Shown: in pieces, positions 1 through 11,800 of the stretch
Layout of the letters: the number at the start of each line of letters is the position of its first letter
Numbering within the stretch: the stretch's first letter is position 1
DNA from: Quillaja saponaria
Taxonomy: Eukaryota; Streptophyta; Magnoliopsida; Fabales; Quillajaceae
DNA length: 64,000 nucleotides
Direction of reading: 5' to 3'
Assembly: GCA_029379385.1 (NCBI GenBank)
Contig: CM055605.1
Location: forward strand, 9,397,001-9,461,000
The notes under the pieces: generated by a model
The model's input: only the letters and a program-made list of their open reading frames with translations
The model's database searches: none
What the model was told of the DNA's origin: nothing
Made by a program: the position numbers and the translations under genes

Positions 1-3000
1 ACAGAGGGTCAGTGTTCATACTACAAAACCATGCTGCACTAGCATTAGCTATACTTGTTTCTGCAAGCTTTCTCCATTTGTGACAAGCATCGCACTGCAC
101 CCAGGTATCGTTATACTCAAAACGCTCAGCAGTAGTCTTCCCAGACCTCTTGCAACTCTTTCCATGTTCATAAGATATATCAATTGGGTTCTTTGAAAAG
201 ACATGCAACGGGACATCTGAAGCACATTTTCTTTTAATGGAGTTTCCAACCACCTCCCCTTCCTTGGCTTCCCCTTCAGAAGTGAAAGAAAGACTCTTGA
301 TGCAACTCAAGGTCCTCGTACACCGAATGGCATGCTTAGATGGCTCAGAGCTTTCAGCTACAGGTGATTTGTTTCCTTTACCAGAACATGAATCATTAAG
401 CGTTGTGATTTGCTCATCAAATAACAACAATCTGGATCTTTTAGATGAGTAGTTATAGTACTCGATGTTTCTGCCAGCATCCTGGCTTACATCCATCTTC
501 CCTGACATATTAGTACTACTACTGGCATTATTAGTATTTAGCTCATAATAGCCACATCTCTGATCACCATTGTGTTGACACCAGATTACATGTGCCCCAT
601 CTGGTGGACATGTTAATGTACCTTGAGTCTTCAATACAAGAGAAAGGGCAGTAACAGTCTTACCCAAACCAGGTTCATCACAAAACATTCCTCCACAAAA
701 ATCTTTGATTGTGGGAGCTGCTCCAGTGGCTATTTCACCAGAAACATTATTTACATAGAAACTAAAGCCATCTTCTGTAGAGAGAGCAGCATATAAAGGA
801 TGTGGTAAGACTTCAGCAGTTCGCTCACGATGCAACATCCACTCGACAGCTGCCAGCTGATGAGGAAACAGTTTGAGTTTCAGACAAGGCATAATCGAAA
901 CAGCCAAGGATCTTAGATGACGACAAGTCGCAGCAACTCTAACAAGGTCCTTTGGGCCAAAGGTAGCAAGAATATTGATCAGAATATCATCAGACATCTC
1001 CCATATGCCGCATTTACAAGAACCGTCCATGGGTTCTATTCTTGAACTATTACACTTTTCTTGTTTTCCAACACCAGGTAAGCTCTTAAAAATTTCATGA
1101 AGTTCAAAGAACCTTTTCTTTGAAGGATCACTGACATTGGCATGGAGCTTGCACCCAAGAACATGACAAGCAGAAAGGTTCCAAATGCTCTTTTTGGCTC
1201 CAAAAGTATTTTCACAATAGACTGCACTAGAAAGCATAGAACTTCTCTTCGACCAGTCACAGCTGCAGTGAACAACATTGAACTGTGTCAGAGAAGCAGG
1301 TAAGCTATTCTTTATTCAAATGTAGCAGGAAAAATGGGCAGCTAGTCAGCACAGCTCCATCTACCATTATTTATTTTCCTTATGAATCTATCTAGAACTA
1401 ATAAGGACAAGATTATCACAATGCTGTTGGAAGTTGTTTAAGTTCAATTGTGTGATTCAAGTGCCAAAATTCCATTGGTTCAAATATTTATTTGCACAGA
1501 CCAGTTAATGAAAGAAGACTTTATGCAGAATAAAGGGTGATTGGCTGATAAGCATACAAGTCATCATACTAAGAAGAGTGTTTCTAAGTCAGCCGTATAA
1601 ATAACATCAAAATGCATTCCTGATGGCATGTCAAAGAAGTCTGGAAACGTACATGTCAAAGAAGTCTGTCAAAAAGGAGTCCAAATGTACATGTAATGTA
1701 GTGAACCCATAAAGTAATGTAGAAGCTTGAAAAATGACTCATATTTTTCCTCATTGATAACTCCTAAATACTTACTACAAACAAGTTTGAAAAGACCCTG
1801 CTAGTTTTTATTCATACTAATGCAAACTTACCTTCACGTCACTGACAAGGAGACACTTCTTGGACTTGCACAACCATTATGTTTTTCCTTTTTTTTTTCT
1901 TTTTTTCTTTCAGCCATGACCTCGTGGGATTAACCCTACATGAACTATCAAATTAAGCAGCTTGACTGTTGAAGATTTAGAGGTAGAAATAAAACACAAT
2001 CCTATTCTGAGAACTTTCCAGAAAAAGTAACCAAACCAATCAGGAAAAAAAAAGGAAGAACTGATAGTAGAAAAGCCAACTTCCTTGTCTACCAAGCTGC
2101 TGATGGAAAGATCATGAAATTCCAAAGAAATTTCTTTATTTACCATTGTTTTGAAACCTGATTGCCTTTGGCCCTTTAAAAATGTGAATGCTTTAAGCTG
2201 TTTTGACTGACAAGTGGACTGTTGGTCTATATGCTCAATGGGGGTTTCAAAACACACTAGGCCATCTCACTTGGAAAGGCTAAGGTGGTAGATAGTAGGG
2301 TTTGAACATGAAACTACATCTACTGACGTCAACAAGTCAGTCCTCAAACCACTTGGGTTGATGTTAGAAGGACTACCTTTAATATACTTACATTTTTATT
2401 AAATGCATATGATGAAATTATAGTTATATCTTCTTATACATTATACATAAAATTAAAATGGTGTACAGTATGACAAAAACTTAATTTCTAAAATCCGTAA
2501 TTTTATATTTACCACATTACGATTTTGTTATCAATCCATGGTTGACTCAAAAATCCCACATGTGAACTATGATCCAACTATTTTCTGGATTGATGAATGG
2601 TTCATATTTGAAACATTGATTAGAATAAGAAATTCCAAAGAAGACACAGCGCTCAGAAAAGGATGTATACAAATTCATTAGCAGACCGAAACCCGACATC
2701 CAAAAGATCAGATTAGAAACACATGATGACTAAATCACAAGCATAGGGGAGTTGACACATATCTGTACAGCTGTACTATCATATACTAACCAGCAGAGAC
2801 CTCCTGGCCCAAAATAATCACAACAAAATCAAAACTGCAATGACATTTCAAGTTTTATCCTATTTTTTGGTATTGACTTTGTTCATTCATCCTTGTCCCA
2901 CTACATAATCTCGATATAAGTTTGAAATCCACACAATTAAGTTTCGAATCAATCATGAACCAAACCTCAAATGCCCAAAAAGCGCACCCGCAACCGACCC

Positions 3001-3580
3001 AGATTTCGGAAACTGCCAGCCGCACCACACTTCAATAGGAAGGTAAACATCAACCAGTAACACTGCCCTTGCCTCCTCATGACCACCACTACCACCAACC
3101 TCTACCTGTAGCACTCGAGCATCAATCTTCAAACACTTCCGATTTTCCAAAGCGTGAAGCTGGTGAACCACGCTTATACTTCCATTCACTAGCCCAAGAC
3201 TCCTACTTTTCCTTTTCCCTGAACCCCTCCTTTCTGTAGCTGCACGTCTTTTTCTCCCAATAACCTCATTCTTTCCCAAATCTTTGGGCGTCATTTCCCC
3301 ATTATGGTTGGAACCAAACCCAGTATTCCCCTCCTCAACTCTGCATTTATCTGAATTTGCAGGAGAAACGTCTCCCTCCTCAAGTGGCTTTGGTACAGAT
3401 TCCACCGTGTTCAATACAACGCCGTTAGCAGACCGAAACCCGACAGTCCGAACCATCTCCAAAGACGACACAGCGCTCACCGAAACCAAGAAATCCACGA
3501 GGGTCAGGTTGTGATGGAGAAACTGTAAGGACTGCACATAAAAAACCGCACAGCTTGTGGTCAGAGAAGGAGTCCTCCAT
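1..3580 (-). CDS. SNF2 helicase with F-box and CW zinc finger, 5' part, apparent frameshift
   Basis: This is the N-terminal part of a nuclear SNF2-type ATPase that also carries an F-box, the architecture of Arabidopsis At3g54460. I infer exon 1 as 3580-2966 and exon 2 as 1262 to beyond the left edge; AG|C at the junction keeps frame. Exon 2 reads an F-box-like stretch (DDILINILATFGPKDLV), then a SNF2 N-lobe start (LKLFPHQLAAVEWMLHRE) and a Walker A box (DEPGLGKT). A CW zinc finger (WVQCDACHKWRKL, later AAWFC) follows near position 60. The ATG at 3580 gives a family-like start (MEDSFSDHKLCGFLCAVL), but that frame stops at 3427-3425. The conserved continuation (VGFRSANGVVL) lies one base out of frame, with the shift near 3444-3448. 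This could be a sequence error or an inactivating lesion. The C-terminal helicase half and any RING lie outside the window. Confidence 0.85.
2260..2375 (-). repeat. possible tRNA-derived SINE fragment in intron 1
   Basis: Read on the minus strand, this piece of the SNF2 gene's intron 1 has a box-A-like stretch (CCCAAGTGGTTTGAGG). About 35 nt later comes a box-B-like stretch (TTCATGTTCAAACCC). That spacing and order is typical of tRNA-derived SINE heads. No clear tail or target duplication was found, so this is tentative. Confidence 0.35.
2632..2698. repeat. exon-1 fragment copied into intron 1 (permuted)
   Basis: Two pieces of exon 1 recur here in the downstream intron of the same gene, same orientation. 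A 21-nt perfect match lies at 2678-2698 against 3425-3445. A second match lies at 2632-2655 against about 3457-3479, ending in GACACAGCGCTCA in both. Their order is swapped relative to the exon, as expected from a tandem duplication that later lost sequence. The intron copy lacks one base present at the exon's frameshift point. Confidence 0.7.
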
Positions 3581-5147
3581 TGAAGAACCTTGAACGAGAA
3601 ATTGAAGCTAAGGATTCCAACTGTGTCAATCTGTTAAAAGCCTGGTACATTGAAAACCAACGATGAATAAGAATTCTGATAGGCTACGACACTGTTTATA
3701 TTTTATAGGTGGTAAGAATGGTAATGGCCGGGTCAGGACTCATTTTGAGACCCGTTTTAGATTATGTATTTTTATGGATATGTCTTGACTGGAACCCGAC
3801 CCATAAACTACTTTGAAAAAAAGTAAATTATTATGTGATTAAATTCTTTAATTTCCTTTCCTAGCAAATTCACGTGACACCCAAAATATATATATATATA
3901 TATATATAATGACCCGACCCTGGAATCAGCGGACCTAACCCAACCCGTTTATAACAAGAGTCTATTATGAAGTTAAAATTGGGCCCGGTGTGAACCCAAC
4001 ATCCAATAACATCTATATGAATCAACGAAGGTTTTTTCGGGTTACAAAGGTAAGACGAAACAACACTAACAGCAACCCTACGTGTTTTAATTATCTCCAT
4101 CTAGAGTCAAGTTAGCCAGCTGGTCTGCTACTCTATTCCCTTCACGCAACACATACTTCAGTCGAATCTCTCAATTCCTATGCTGCGAATCAAGAAAGGT
4201 TTTAATTATACTTTTAATTCTTGTAATTTATTTATATAGTTAATTTGGTCTTTATAATTTCATTGTGTATCATTTATTTTTTAATTGAGTCAATTTAATT
4301 TTTAATTTCACGTTTGATTTCATTATGTATTATTTATTCACGAGGCATAAGAAATAACATAAGATTGTCATTCGTCATGTTAATAAAAATTTATTTTTAA
4401 AACAAAGGATTGCTAAGTAGATTCCATAAAAAGATGTTAGGTGGACTCAAAGCTCCACTAATAGCTGAGTTAGTAGGACCTACAAACACTTAGCATTTTA
4501 AACCAAATGCATTAAGGGAGTATAGCTAGCACCAACACAATGAATCACAAATTGTAATCTACATAAATAAAAATCATGAATTTATAGAATTGTTTTTTAT
4601 AAATTTAGTTTTCAATTAATGAAGCAATAAAAAATAAATCTATCTAACATGCCTGTAATCTGCATCTCAGCTGGCAACTTCGTTTTAGACAAAACAAAAA
4701 ATTCTTCTTAGACTTCTATTGCATTTTCTCCTTTCTTTAGTGCCTTATGTGATACTCTATTTATTTTTATTTTCCATTGTGTTTTCTTATTCAATGCATA
4801 TAACTCAAAATTGCAGGTAAAGGAGATAACTTGAAAGACATAATAGTAATTCAATATATAAAATAGAATCAATTATACTATTTTTCATTAAACCACCCCT
4901 TAATTTATCTAGCATTATGTATCAAAACAAGTTATAAATTACCAGGTTAAACTTAATAATCCTTTTATAAATTGACTTATTTACCCTTTAGCTTAATAAT
5001 ATATAATATATTCTTTTCTGATTCTTCCTTTCTTATTAACTCATTTACAACTGTCTAAAAGTAATTAAACATGTTGAAAGAGTCAAAAAGTAAAAATTAT
5101 TTTCCCAAAATTTAAAGAATTCTCAAATTAGAGCATTAATAAAATAT
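3581..5147. other. intergenic spacer
   Basis: No gene is seen here. The stretch holds a TA microsatellite (about 3886-3909) and AT-rich sequence between the SNF2 gene's 5' end and the telomerase RNA terminator. The SNF2 promoter should lie in its left part. Confidence 0.6.
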
Positions 5148-5153
5148 AAAAAA
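5148..5153 (-). terminator. Pol III T-run terminator
   Basis: Six consecutive T on the minus strand directly follow the 3' strand of the closing stem (CACCTCC). This is the standard RNA polymerase III stop signal and fixes the RNA's 3' end. Confidence 0.8.
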
Positions 5154-5416
5154 GGAGGTGCTGGAGAGGCGAGGAAATTCAGTGACCGCTAAACATCTAC
5201 CAATGCCGGCAGTGCACTACCGTCAAACCTCTCCAGGGGTATTTAAGTCAACTAGGAATTTCACATGTGGTGGGCATCGATGTTTCTTTTTTAACCACAC
5301 GGGGGAAGCACCGGGAAAAGACCCCAAAATAGTATTTCCTCCATCCTTTAACAGATGAAGGAAGGTTAGGGTTAGGTTTAAATCACATACAAATTCCAAC
5401 CCCACACCTCCACCAT
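5152..5416 (-). ncRNA. TR: telomerase RNA (plant type, Pol III), template for TTAGGG
   Basis: This is the RNA subunit of telomerase, which supplies the template for telomere synthesis by TERT. The inferred transcript is about 265 nt, close to the roughly 268 nt I recall for Arabidopsis TR. A template CCTAACCCTAACC lies at 5376-5364. Immediately 3' a 10-bp hairpin forms (5363-5354 with 5345-5336), in the place of the pseudoknot's first stem. The 5' end GGAGGTG (5411-5405) pairs with the 3' end CACCTCC (5160-5154). A 9-bp stem CTGGAGAGG/CCTCTCCAG (5236-5228 with 5169-5161) encloses a further hairpin around 5223-5208, like the P4-5-6 domain. No CCCTAAA occurs at the template, so TTTAGGG cannot be copied. 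The 5' end is estimated from the TATA box. A non-functional paralog is possible, but promoter, stems and terminator all look intact. Confidence 0.8.
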
Positions 5417-5441
5417 GTTAAGCATAAGCTTTGAAAGTCCT

Positions 5442-5484
5442 CTTATAAGGCGCAAAAATTTTACACGAGGCAACGATATGGGCT
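5442..5484 (-). promoter_or_regulatory. USE plus TATA box, Pol III type 3 promoter
   Basis: On the minus strand AGCCCATATCG (5484-5474) resembles the plant snRNA upstream sequence element RTCCCACATCG. It is followed by TTATAA (5448-5443) after 26 bp. In plants a spacing near 25 bp specifies Pol III, and about ten bases more specifies Pol II. With the downstream T-run this marks a U6/telomerase-RNA-type gene. Confidence 0.75.
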
Positions 5485-5865
5485 TTAAACCGTGACTTAC
5501 GTTTCTTCTGATGAATGAAGTTCAGACATAAAAACAAAAGGATTCCATATATGATTTAGCTAGCAAATGCATAGTCAGGTAAAGCTTGTACAAAAAGAGT
5601 GATAAAATTGGGAGTGTAATTTCCAAAGACCGCTTAAAATTTGCTTTTCCCCCCGCCTTTTTCTTCTCGGTCTCGTATTGGCGAGTTTCAAATCTATTGA
5701 TTTGAGTCTTCTAAATCAGATGACGACAAAATTCGATATTCCAAAGTCATGTAATCAAAATATAGAACATCACCGATTATAGATCCAAAAGAAGATTACA
5801 GATTAAAGGAAGAGACTATAAGAAATTAGCAAGGGTACACGATTCTAGAGAAAGCAATTTCTTTC
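5485..5865 (-). other. FY 3' untranslated region and downstream DNA
   Basis: No further gene is seen between the FY stop and the telomerase RNA promoter. Both genes are on the minus strand about 380 bp apart, so the FY 3' UTR probably reaches close to the Pol III promoter. Confidence 0.5.
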
Positions 5866-8800
5866 CTACTGAGGTGTTTGAGAGTGCTGCGGTGGACCTG
5901 GTGGCTGTGGTGGAGGCATGCCAGATTGATTTCCAGACTGCAACAGGTGGAAAACTTGGCACATTAGCTTTCATGAAAAATAAGACCTAATTCCAATACG
6001 AGAGAATTTATGCATCAAAAGGAACTGGTAACAACTGGGGCTAACATGATACACGTCCCAATATTAGACCTTTTCAAAATAACCACTAAGAAGCAAACTA
6101 TCATACCTGGTAAGGATTATACCCAGGCATCATTGGCCTTTGTCCAGCTTGAGGCCGGTTGAATGGACCACCTTGAGGATACATTTGGGTCCCACTCGCA
6201 TTTGATTGACCCTGCATATTAGGCATGCTGTTTCCAAAGCCTCCAACAGCAGATTGCGGTCCACTTGTGGGCAAGGATCCTGAATGCATCGGATTCATGC
6301 CCACATAATGCCCTTGTGGTGTTGAAGGACCCATCTGATTCATTGCACCTTGCATGCCCTAGAAGCAGAATCCATTTCCAAATTATTATAGTTTCTCTCG
6401 GCAAGGTTACATAATCAATAAGATACATCTCTCGAAATTAAAAATTTCCATGAATGACATAGCCACAAACAGAAGTACTTGCAGTCCAGGTTGGTTACGT
6501 CTCAGCACTAAACTAAAACCAAAGTACCTATATCTGCTCTTAAAGAATGTCAGTTCTTACGCAAGAGTGCAATACCATAACCTTCCAGCAACAAGAGTGG
6601 AGTAACTTAAAATTGCCAAACCACTTCCATTCCCGTTTACATAAATTCATTACAGAACTCACAAAGTCACTGGGTCACCTATTATTCTCCATCTGAAGAT
6701 ACTGGTGTCAGTTCTAATATATATTTTCAATCCCATTACCCTGCATGCAATGAATATGGACCACAAGTGAATTTCACCCTCAATTTCTTCCTCTGTAGAT
6801 AAGCATATGCATCAGGCACTCGCCATCTATTTTCATTGTTCAACTCTTTGACAGTGGGGGTTTCAGAGGAATACAAATAACCTCCGGTTTTTTTCAGATT
6901 TGGCTAGCATCTAGAATAACTAATGAATATGGACCACAAGTGTATTTCACCCTCAATTTCTTCCTCTGAAGATAAGCATAACATATAACACGTGCACTGT
7001 AAAAGTTATTGAAACCAAATGAGGGGAACAATACGAGTAAAGATGAGCACAAAATCATACCATTGGACCAGGCATCGCCATTGGAAGTGATGAGGGAACC
7101 TGCATGGATCCTGGCATTGAAGATGGGATAGGTGAGGGCATATTAAGAGGAGGCATTTGCTGTGGCGGTCGAGCTAAATGTGGATGTGGGAGCAAGGGTA
7201 AATGGGACGGATGCTGTAGCTGTTGCATATTTGGAGGAGGCATAGGCATATGTGGCATTTGCTGAGGGAGTGCCTGATGTTGTTGGTGGTGTTGTGGGAT
7301 CTGTTGAGGATTTTGATGGTATGCTTGCTGCTGATTGGCAGCAAGAAGTGAGGGATGTGGACCAGGTGGGAGAGGAGGGGCACCTAAAGGTATTGAAACT
7401 GGAAGAGGCTGTTTCTGCTCCCCTTGAGATGCATCAAGTGATGGAATGGATAGTGGCATTGCAACTCCAACACCTGGAATGGTCCCCTCATTTCGCATCA
7501 ATCCAGCAGCAAATGGTCCTGGTGTTGTTGGTGCCTCAGCTACAGGAAAATTACCGGCCATGCGACCAGCAAAAGAGGGATTTTGCTCACCATAACCTGC
7601 CATATTAAAGTGTTCAGAATAAAAGATGTTCCATGAAATTCCTTTTACTGCTTGGAAAGATCTGTTAAATTGATGATTCTCATCAAAAGTTCCAAGCCAG
7701 AGACCAAGAGCATGTATCCTTCAGTATTTACAATCTCTTCCCCAATTTTAAGCTAGCATACTAAAATATTCCATGGATGATAGGGTCATAAAAGAATATT
7801 GCATAAGTAAAGTGCGAATAGACCATATAGTTCAACTTCGACACAGAAAGATACAATACAATGGAAAGTACTCAGCAGTCAGAAACCATTTAACCATAAA
7901 GTCCAAATAATAAGCTAGACAGATTGTAGAAGACAAACATGAAAATTTTATTATTTTCCCGTTTACTAGCAATAGGATGGTTTACCTTGGGCACCCATGT
8001 TAAATTTATCACGAGCAGTGTCACCCGGCCTATTTCTACACCAAAACTTTGTGGTGTGGTCATTGCTACCACTGCAAAGTATATCATAAAGTTCAGTAAT
8101 TTATAGTTGGCCAACACTTCAGGCATCCAAATATCAATTACATACATCACAAAATGCCTATCAATTTAAGAATATATATATATAAATTAATCAGTAGAGG
8201 TGACAAAGTCAGAGAAGAGCCATCTTCAGGAACTATCAAAACTCAAAAGCTATCTCCAAGATTCATATCCAAAGATTCAACACATGTTGGTATTGATATG
8301 GTACATTATATTGCTATAAACAAGTTGTAAGACAATGTTCTCAAATAACTAGTCAGGCCAAGAATTTTCTGCCTTAATTTATTTCAAGAGATGGTCTATT
8401 TAAAAATCATTTGAAAACCTAAAAGTCAAACAGCCAGTAAAGCCTCCAATATAAATGGTGAAATTTTTCCACAAATGAACAAACAGGGAACCAAGAATTG
8501 GGGAGGGGAAGCATCAAGCTCATGTGATGCTATTGTAGGAAAGCAGACTAAGTTCACCTGCAAAGAAGGTATCCATTGGGATGCCACGCAAGGTCCCACA
8601 CACTGTTGTCATGAGCGTTCGGAATTTCAACTTGGGGACTTTCATGCCTATACACCACAATTTTAGTAGTTGTAAGAAGCAAGGCCTATTGACGTAGAAT
8701 GCAAAACATATATACATGTATAGCATTCAACACAATCACAATTCTATGGATTAGAGCCTTCTTCTTTGATAAAAATAAATTTCATTAAGGAGGAGAAATC

Positions 8801-11800
8801 TCAAAAAAAAAAAAAAAAGGACAAAGAGTCCTCACAATAAAAAAAAACAAGGTAGAAAAATAATAATGAACAACTCGCCAATCACTCTGCATGTCAAGAA
8901 ATCCCACGAAAAACTGCGAGCCTGCAACTGAGCACCAAAAGGAGGCCCCAAAAAATAGCAACTCTATCCTAAAGGTGAATCAGGGAAGAATTAACCAGAA
9001 AAATCTCAGCATTTCGCTGTAAGTCTGTAACCACAAATACCAACTTACTGATGCAAAAAGCACAATGCTATTGTGTTTCACCCTTAGAAGTCTATAATTT
9101 CAGATTTTTTTTTTGAGGAAATCCATTTTTCTGCTTAATTATAAATAAATAAAAAATAAAAAGCTGTAAAAATATTATAGGTATAATTACATAAGATCAG
9201 AATGCATTTTCTTGCTTTAAAGTTTCTCAAAATGCACTACCACTCTTGATGCATCTAAATTTTCCTTCAGTAAATATGACCTAATAAGCATAGCTAATCA
9301 CCATGGATATTCATGAATCATGATCCTTAATCTCATTTCAAAATCATGTTGCTTTTTATAAATGATATAGAAAAACAATATTACCCACTTCCATGACAAT
9401 ATCCAAATATTTCTAACGAATCACTTAATCTCCTTGTGATGTAAGATTGACGGTTAGAGGTTCGTTGTAAAATTTTCAAAAAACAAAATGCAAGGAAGAA
9501 AACTGGAAAACACCAAAACTGAAAAAAGTGAGCAAGAGAAACTTGACGGAACCGAAAGAATGTAGAGAAGAACTTCTGAATGAGTATATTAACTTACCCA
9601 ACCAGCCAATGGAAAATGGATCCATCAGAGCTCCCACTGACAAAGTATTCTTCATGGAATGGATGCCAAGCCAAAGCTATCAAATTTCAAATAGTACAAC
9701 ATAAGTATCAGCCTTTCAAAAAAAGAAAAGAAAGAATCACTCTGGTTTTAGTAATTTTCTCCCACTAATAGCCAGGTTTGAGCATAAATTATACGGTTAA
9801 AAAGTGAACTTATCACCTATCAAAAATATAAAGTGAACTTGCAGCAAAAACTTGTATCAGAACCATGTGCTTAGTGAAGGTACATTTAGATGCGAGATCG
9901 GTCATGAAACTAATGCATAACACTTCTATTTTTTATAAAGGTGATGCATAACGTTCCTAATACATAACAAACTTTAGCTAAGACCAAAATGATATGCACG
10001 ATTACATGGATATGGTCAGAACCTCCAGAAGGAACTAGCATAATAAATTGCTTAATCTTTTAGCTTTCATATGATGGCAAGATTATGTTCTGAATAGCCC
10101 AACAACAAAAGGAGGAAAATGTCACCTCCATGAGGAAGGACAATTGTACACAGGAAAAAAAGTCAGGCATACCATGGGCTTACTAGAGGGCTTAGCAACA
10201 CAATGCCATGTAATAAATAGAGAAAATTGTGAAAAACAAACCACAATCTAGACCAAGAGAACCATTCATATCTATGACAAACTTTACTTCAAAAATCAAA
10301 ATTGCAAATTGCTTATATAACTAACTTAACTATACTTTCAAGCAAATCAATTAGAAGATGCCTAACTAACTGATTTAATTGCATTATTAGGGATACAGAC
10401 TTATAATTTGGGTATTAAGGTTTACTAATTAGGGATTTGGAGTCAATTAGCAATTTCTATTCTATTAGGGATTTTATTATAATTATGATTACTTGCGCAT
10501 TAAGTTAGGATTATTAGTACTTGGGTTATCGAGTTACCTATATAAGGCATATTATGTACTTTTCTTTTCAAGCTTGGTTATCAAAATTATGAGTATTATA
10601 ATGAGTTTTCCCCAGCGGCTTCCCCAGTTTCTTTCTTTACTTCCCCTTTCTCTCTCTAGATTCCCTATTCTACTTGGGTGCTACAGCACTGGTTCCCGAA
10701 CAATCATCAGAGGAAACACCAGTCTAGTTGATATGAGAAAGCACCAAGTTACTGCTTTCTAGTTTAAAGTTAACTGGACAGAATGCTGATCACATAAAAG
10801 TTACCATTTTAATTTGTTCCTTCTTATTTGTGAAAACAACCCCTCCTTTAGTATAAAAGATTATTTAGAGTCAAATATATTTGATGAGAAAAGACAATTA
10901 CTAAAAGGCCTTTCTCTTCTTTTTTCTTTACCCTTTTTTCTTTGTTTGGAGAAGATGTATGTATGCAAGTATGAAAATAATATTGATGGTCTCACAAAAA
11001 AGGTTAGGCAATATTAAGTACCAATATATCTTAATATAATAACAAGTGAGCAACTGAAATGGGATCAAAATTAAGTGATGAAATGATGAAAACGAGGTAA
11101 AACACCAGCCCAAATATAAATCTTAGTTCAGACCACACTAATTCATTCAGTAAAGCATCAATTTAAATGTAGAAATGCTCAACAAAAATTGTTCATGGCA
11201 TAATTAACTTTAAGGCATTTATCCCCATATTGCTTCTCAAACGAAATGCACATTAGGATCAGAAATGTCACTAACCAGTAACGTCCTTCCTATGTCCACG
11301 GAAAGATTCGAGCTCCTTCATAGCCCTTATGTCATAGAGCTGAAAATATTATGAATATAGACATCATTAATATTCCAGGAAAAAAATATTATGAGGAGGA
11401 AAGAAGATATGAAAGAAATAATGAAGATAGAAAAATAAGAGAAATATCCTATTTAACTCCCAGTAAGATCCAGAGGAACGTCCCAATTATAATCTAGAAA
11501 GATACAACAAAAATCCAGACTGAAGCCTCACCAACTTTAACTTCTCAAATGGAGATATAGTTACCAACCTTGATAATTTGATCCTTCGACGCAGTTAGCA
11601 CCCAGTTGCCATTTTGATTCCATTTGACATAGAGCACTGTGTTTTTGTGTCCATGACTACAAGATACAAATTAAACGTTATAGACTTCAATTAAAGTAAA
11701 TTAAGATAGAGATGGCACTAACAAAAATTGTACTCACAATGAGGAAAGTTCTTTCCCAGTTCTAGCATCCCAAAGTTTGACGAGGTAGTCTTTCCCACCT

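Noticed and set aside
1262..1282. Alternative acceptor at 1282 for SNF2 exon 2
   Set aside because: It would join in phase 0 and disagree with the phase at the end of exon 1's conserved frame; the acceptor at 1263 (AG|C) restores S-C-D-W in frame.
1910..2257. 115-codon minus-strand frame in intron 1 of the SNF2 gene
   Set aside because: It has no recognisable domain, lies between well-defined exons in a different frame, and is preceded by pyrimidine-rich intron sequence.
5364..5379. TTAGGGTTAGG read as an interstitial telomere remnant
   Set aside because: Only about two repeats are present, and they sit at the template position of a structured Pol III gene with promoter, stems and terminator; a telomere scar would not have these.
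5158..5405. Open frames over the telomerase RNA region on both strands
   Set aside because: Neither frame resembles a protein; base pairing and the T-run terminator explain the sequence better.
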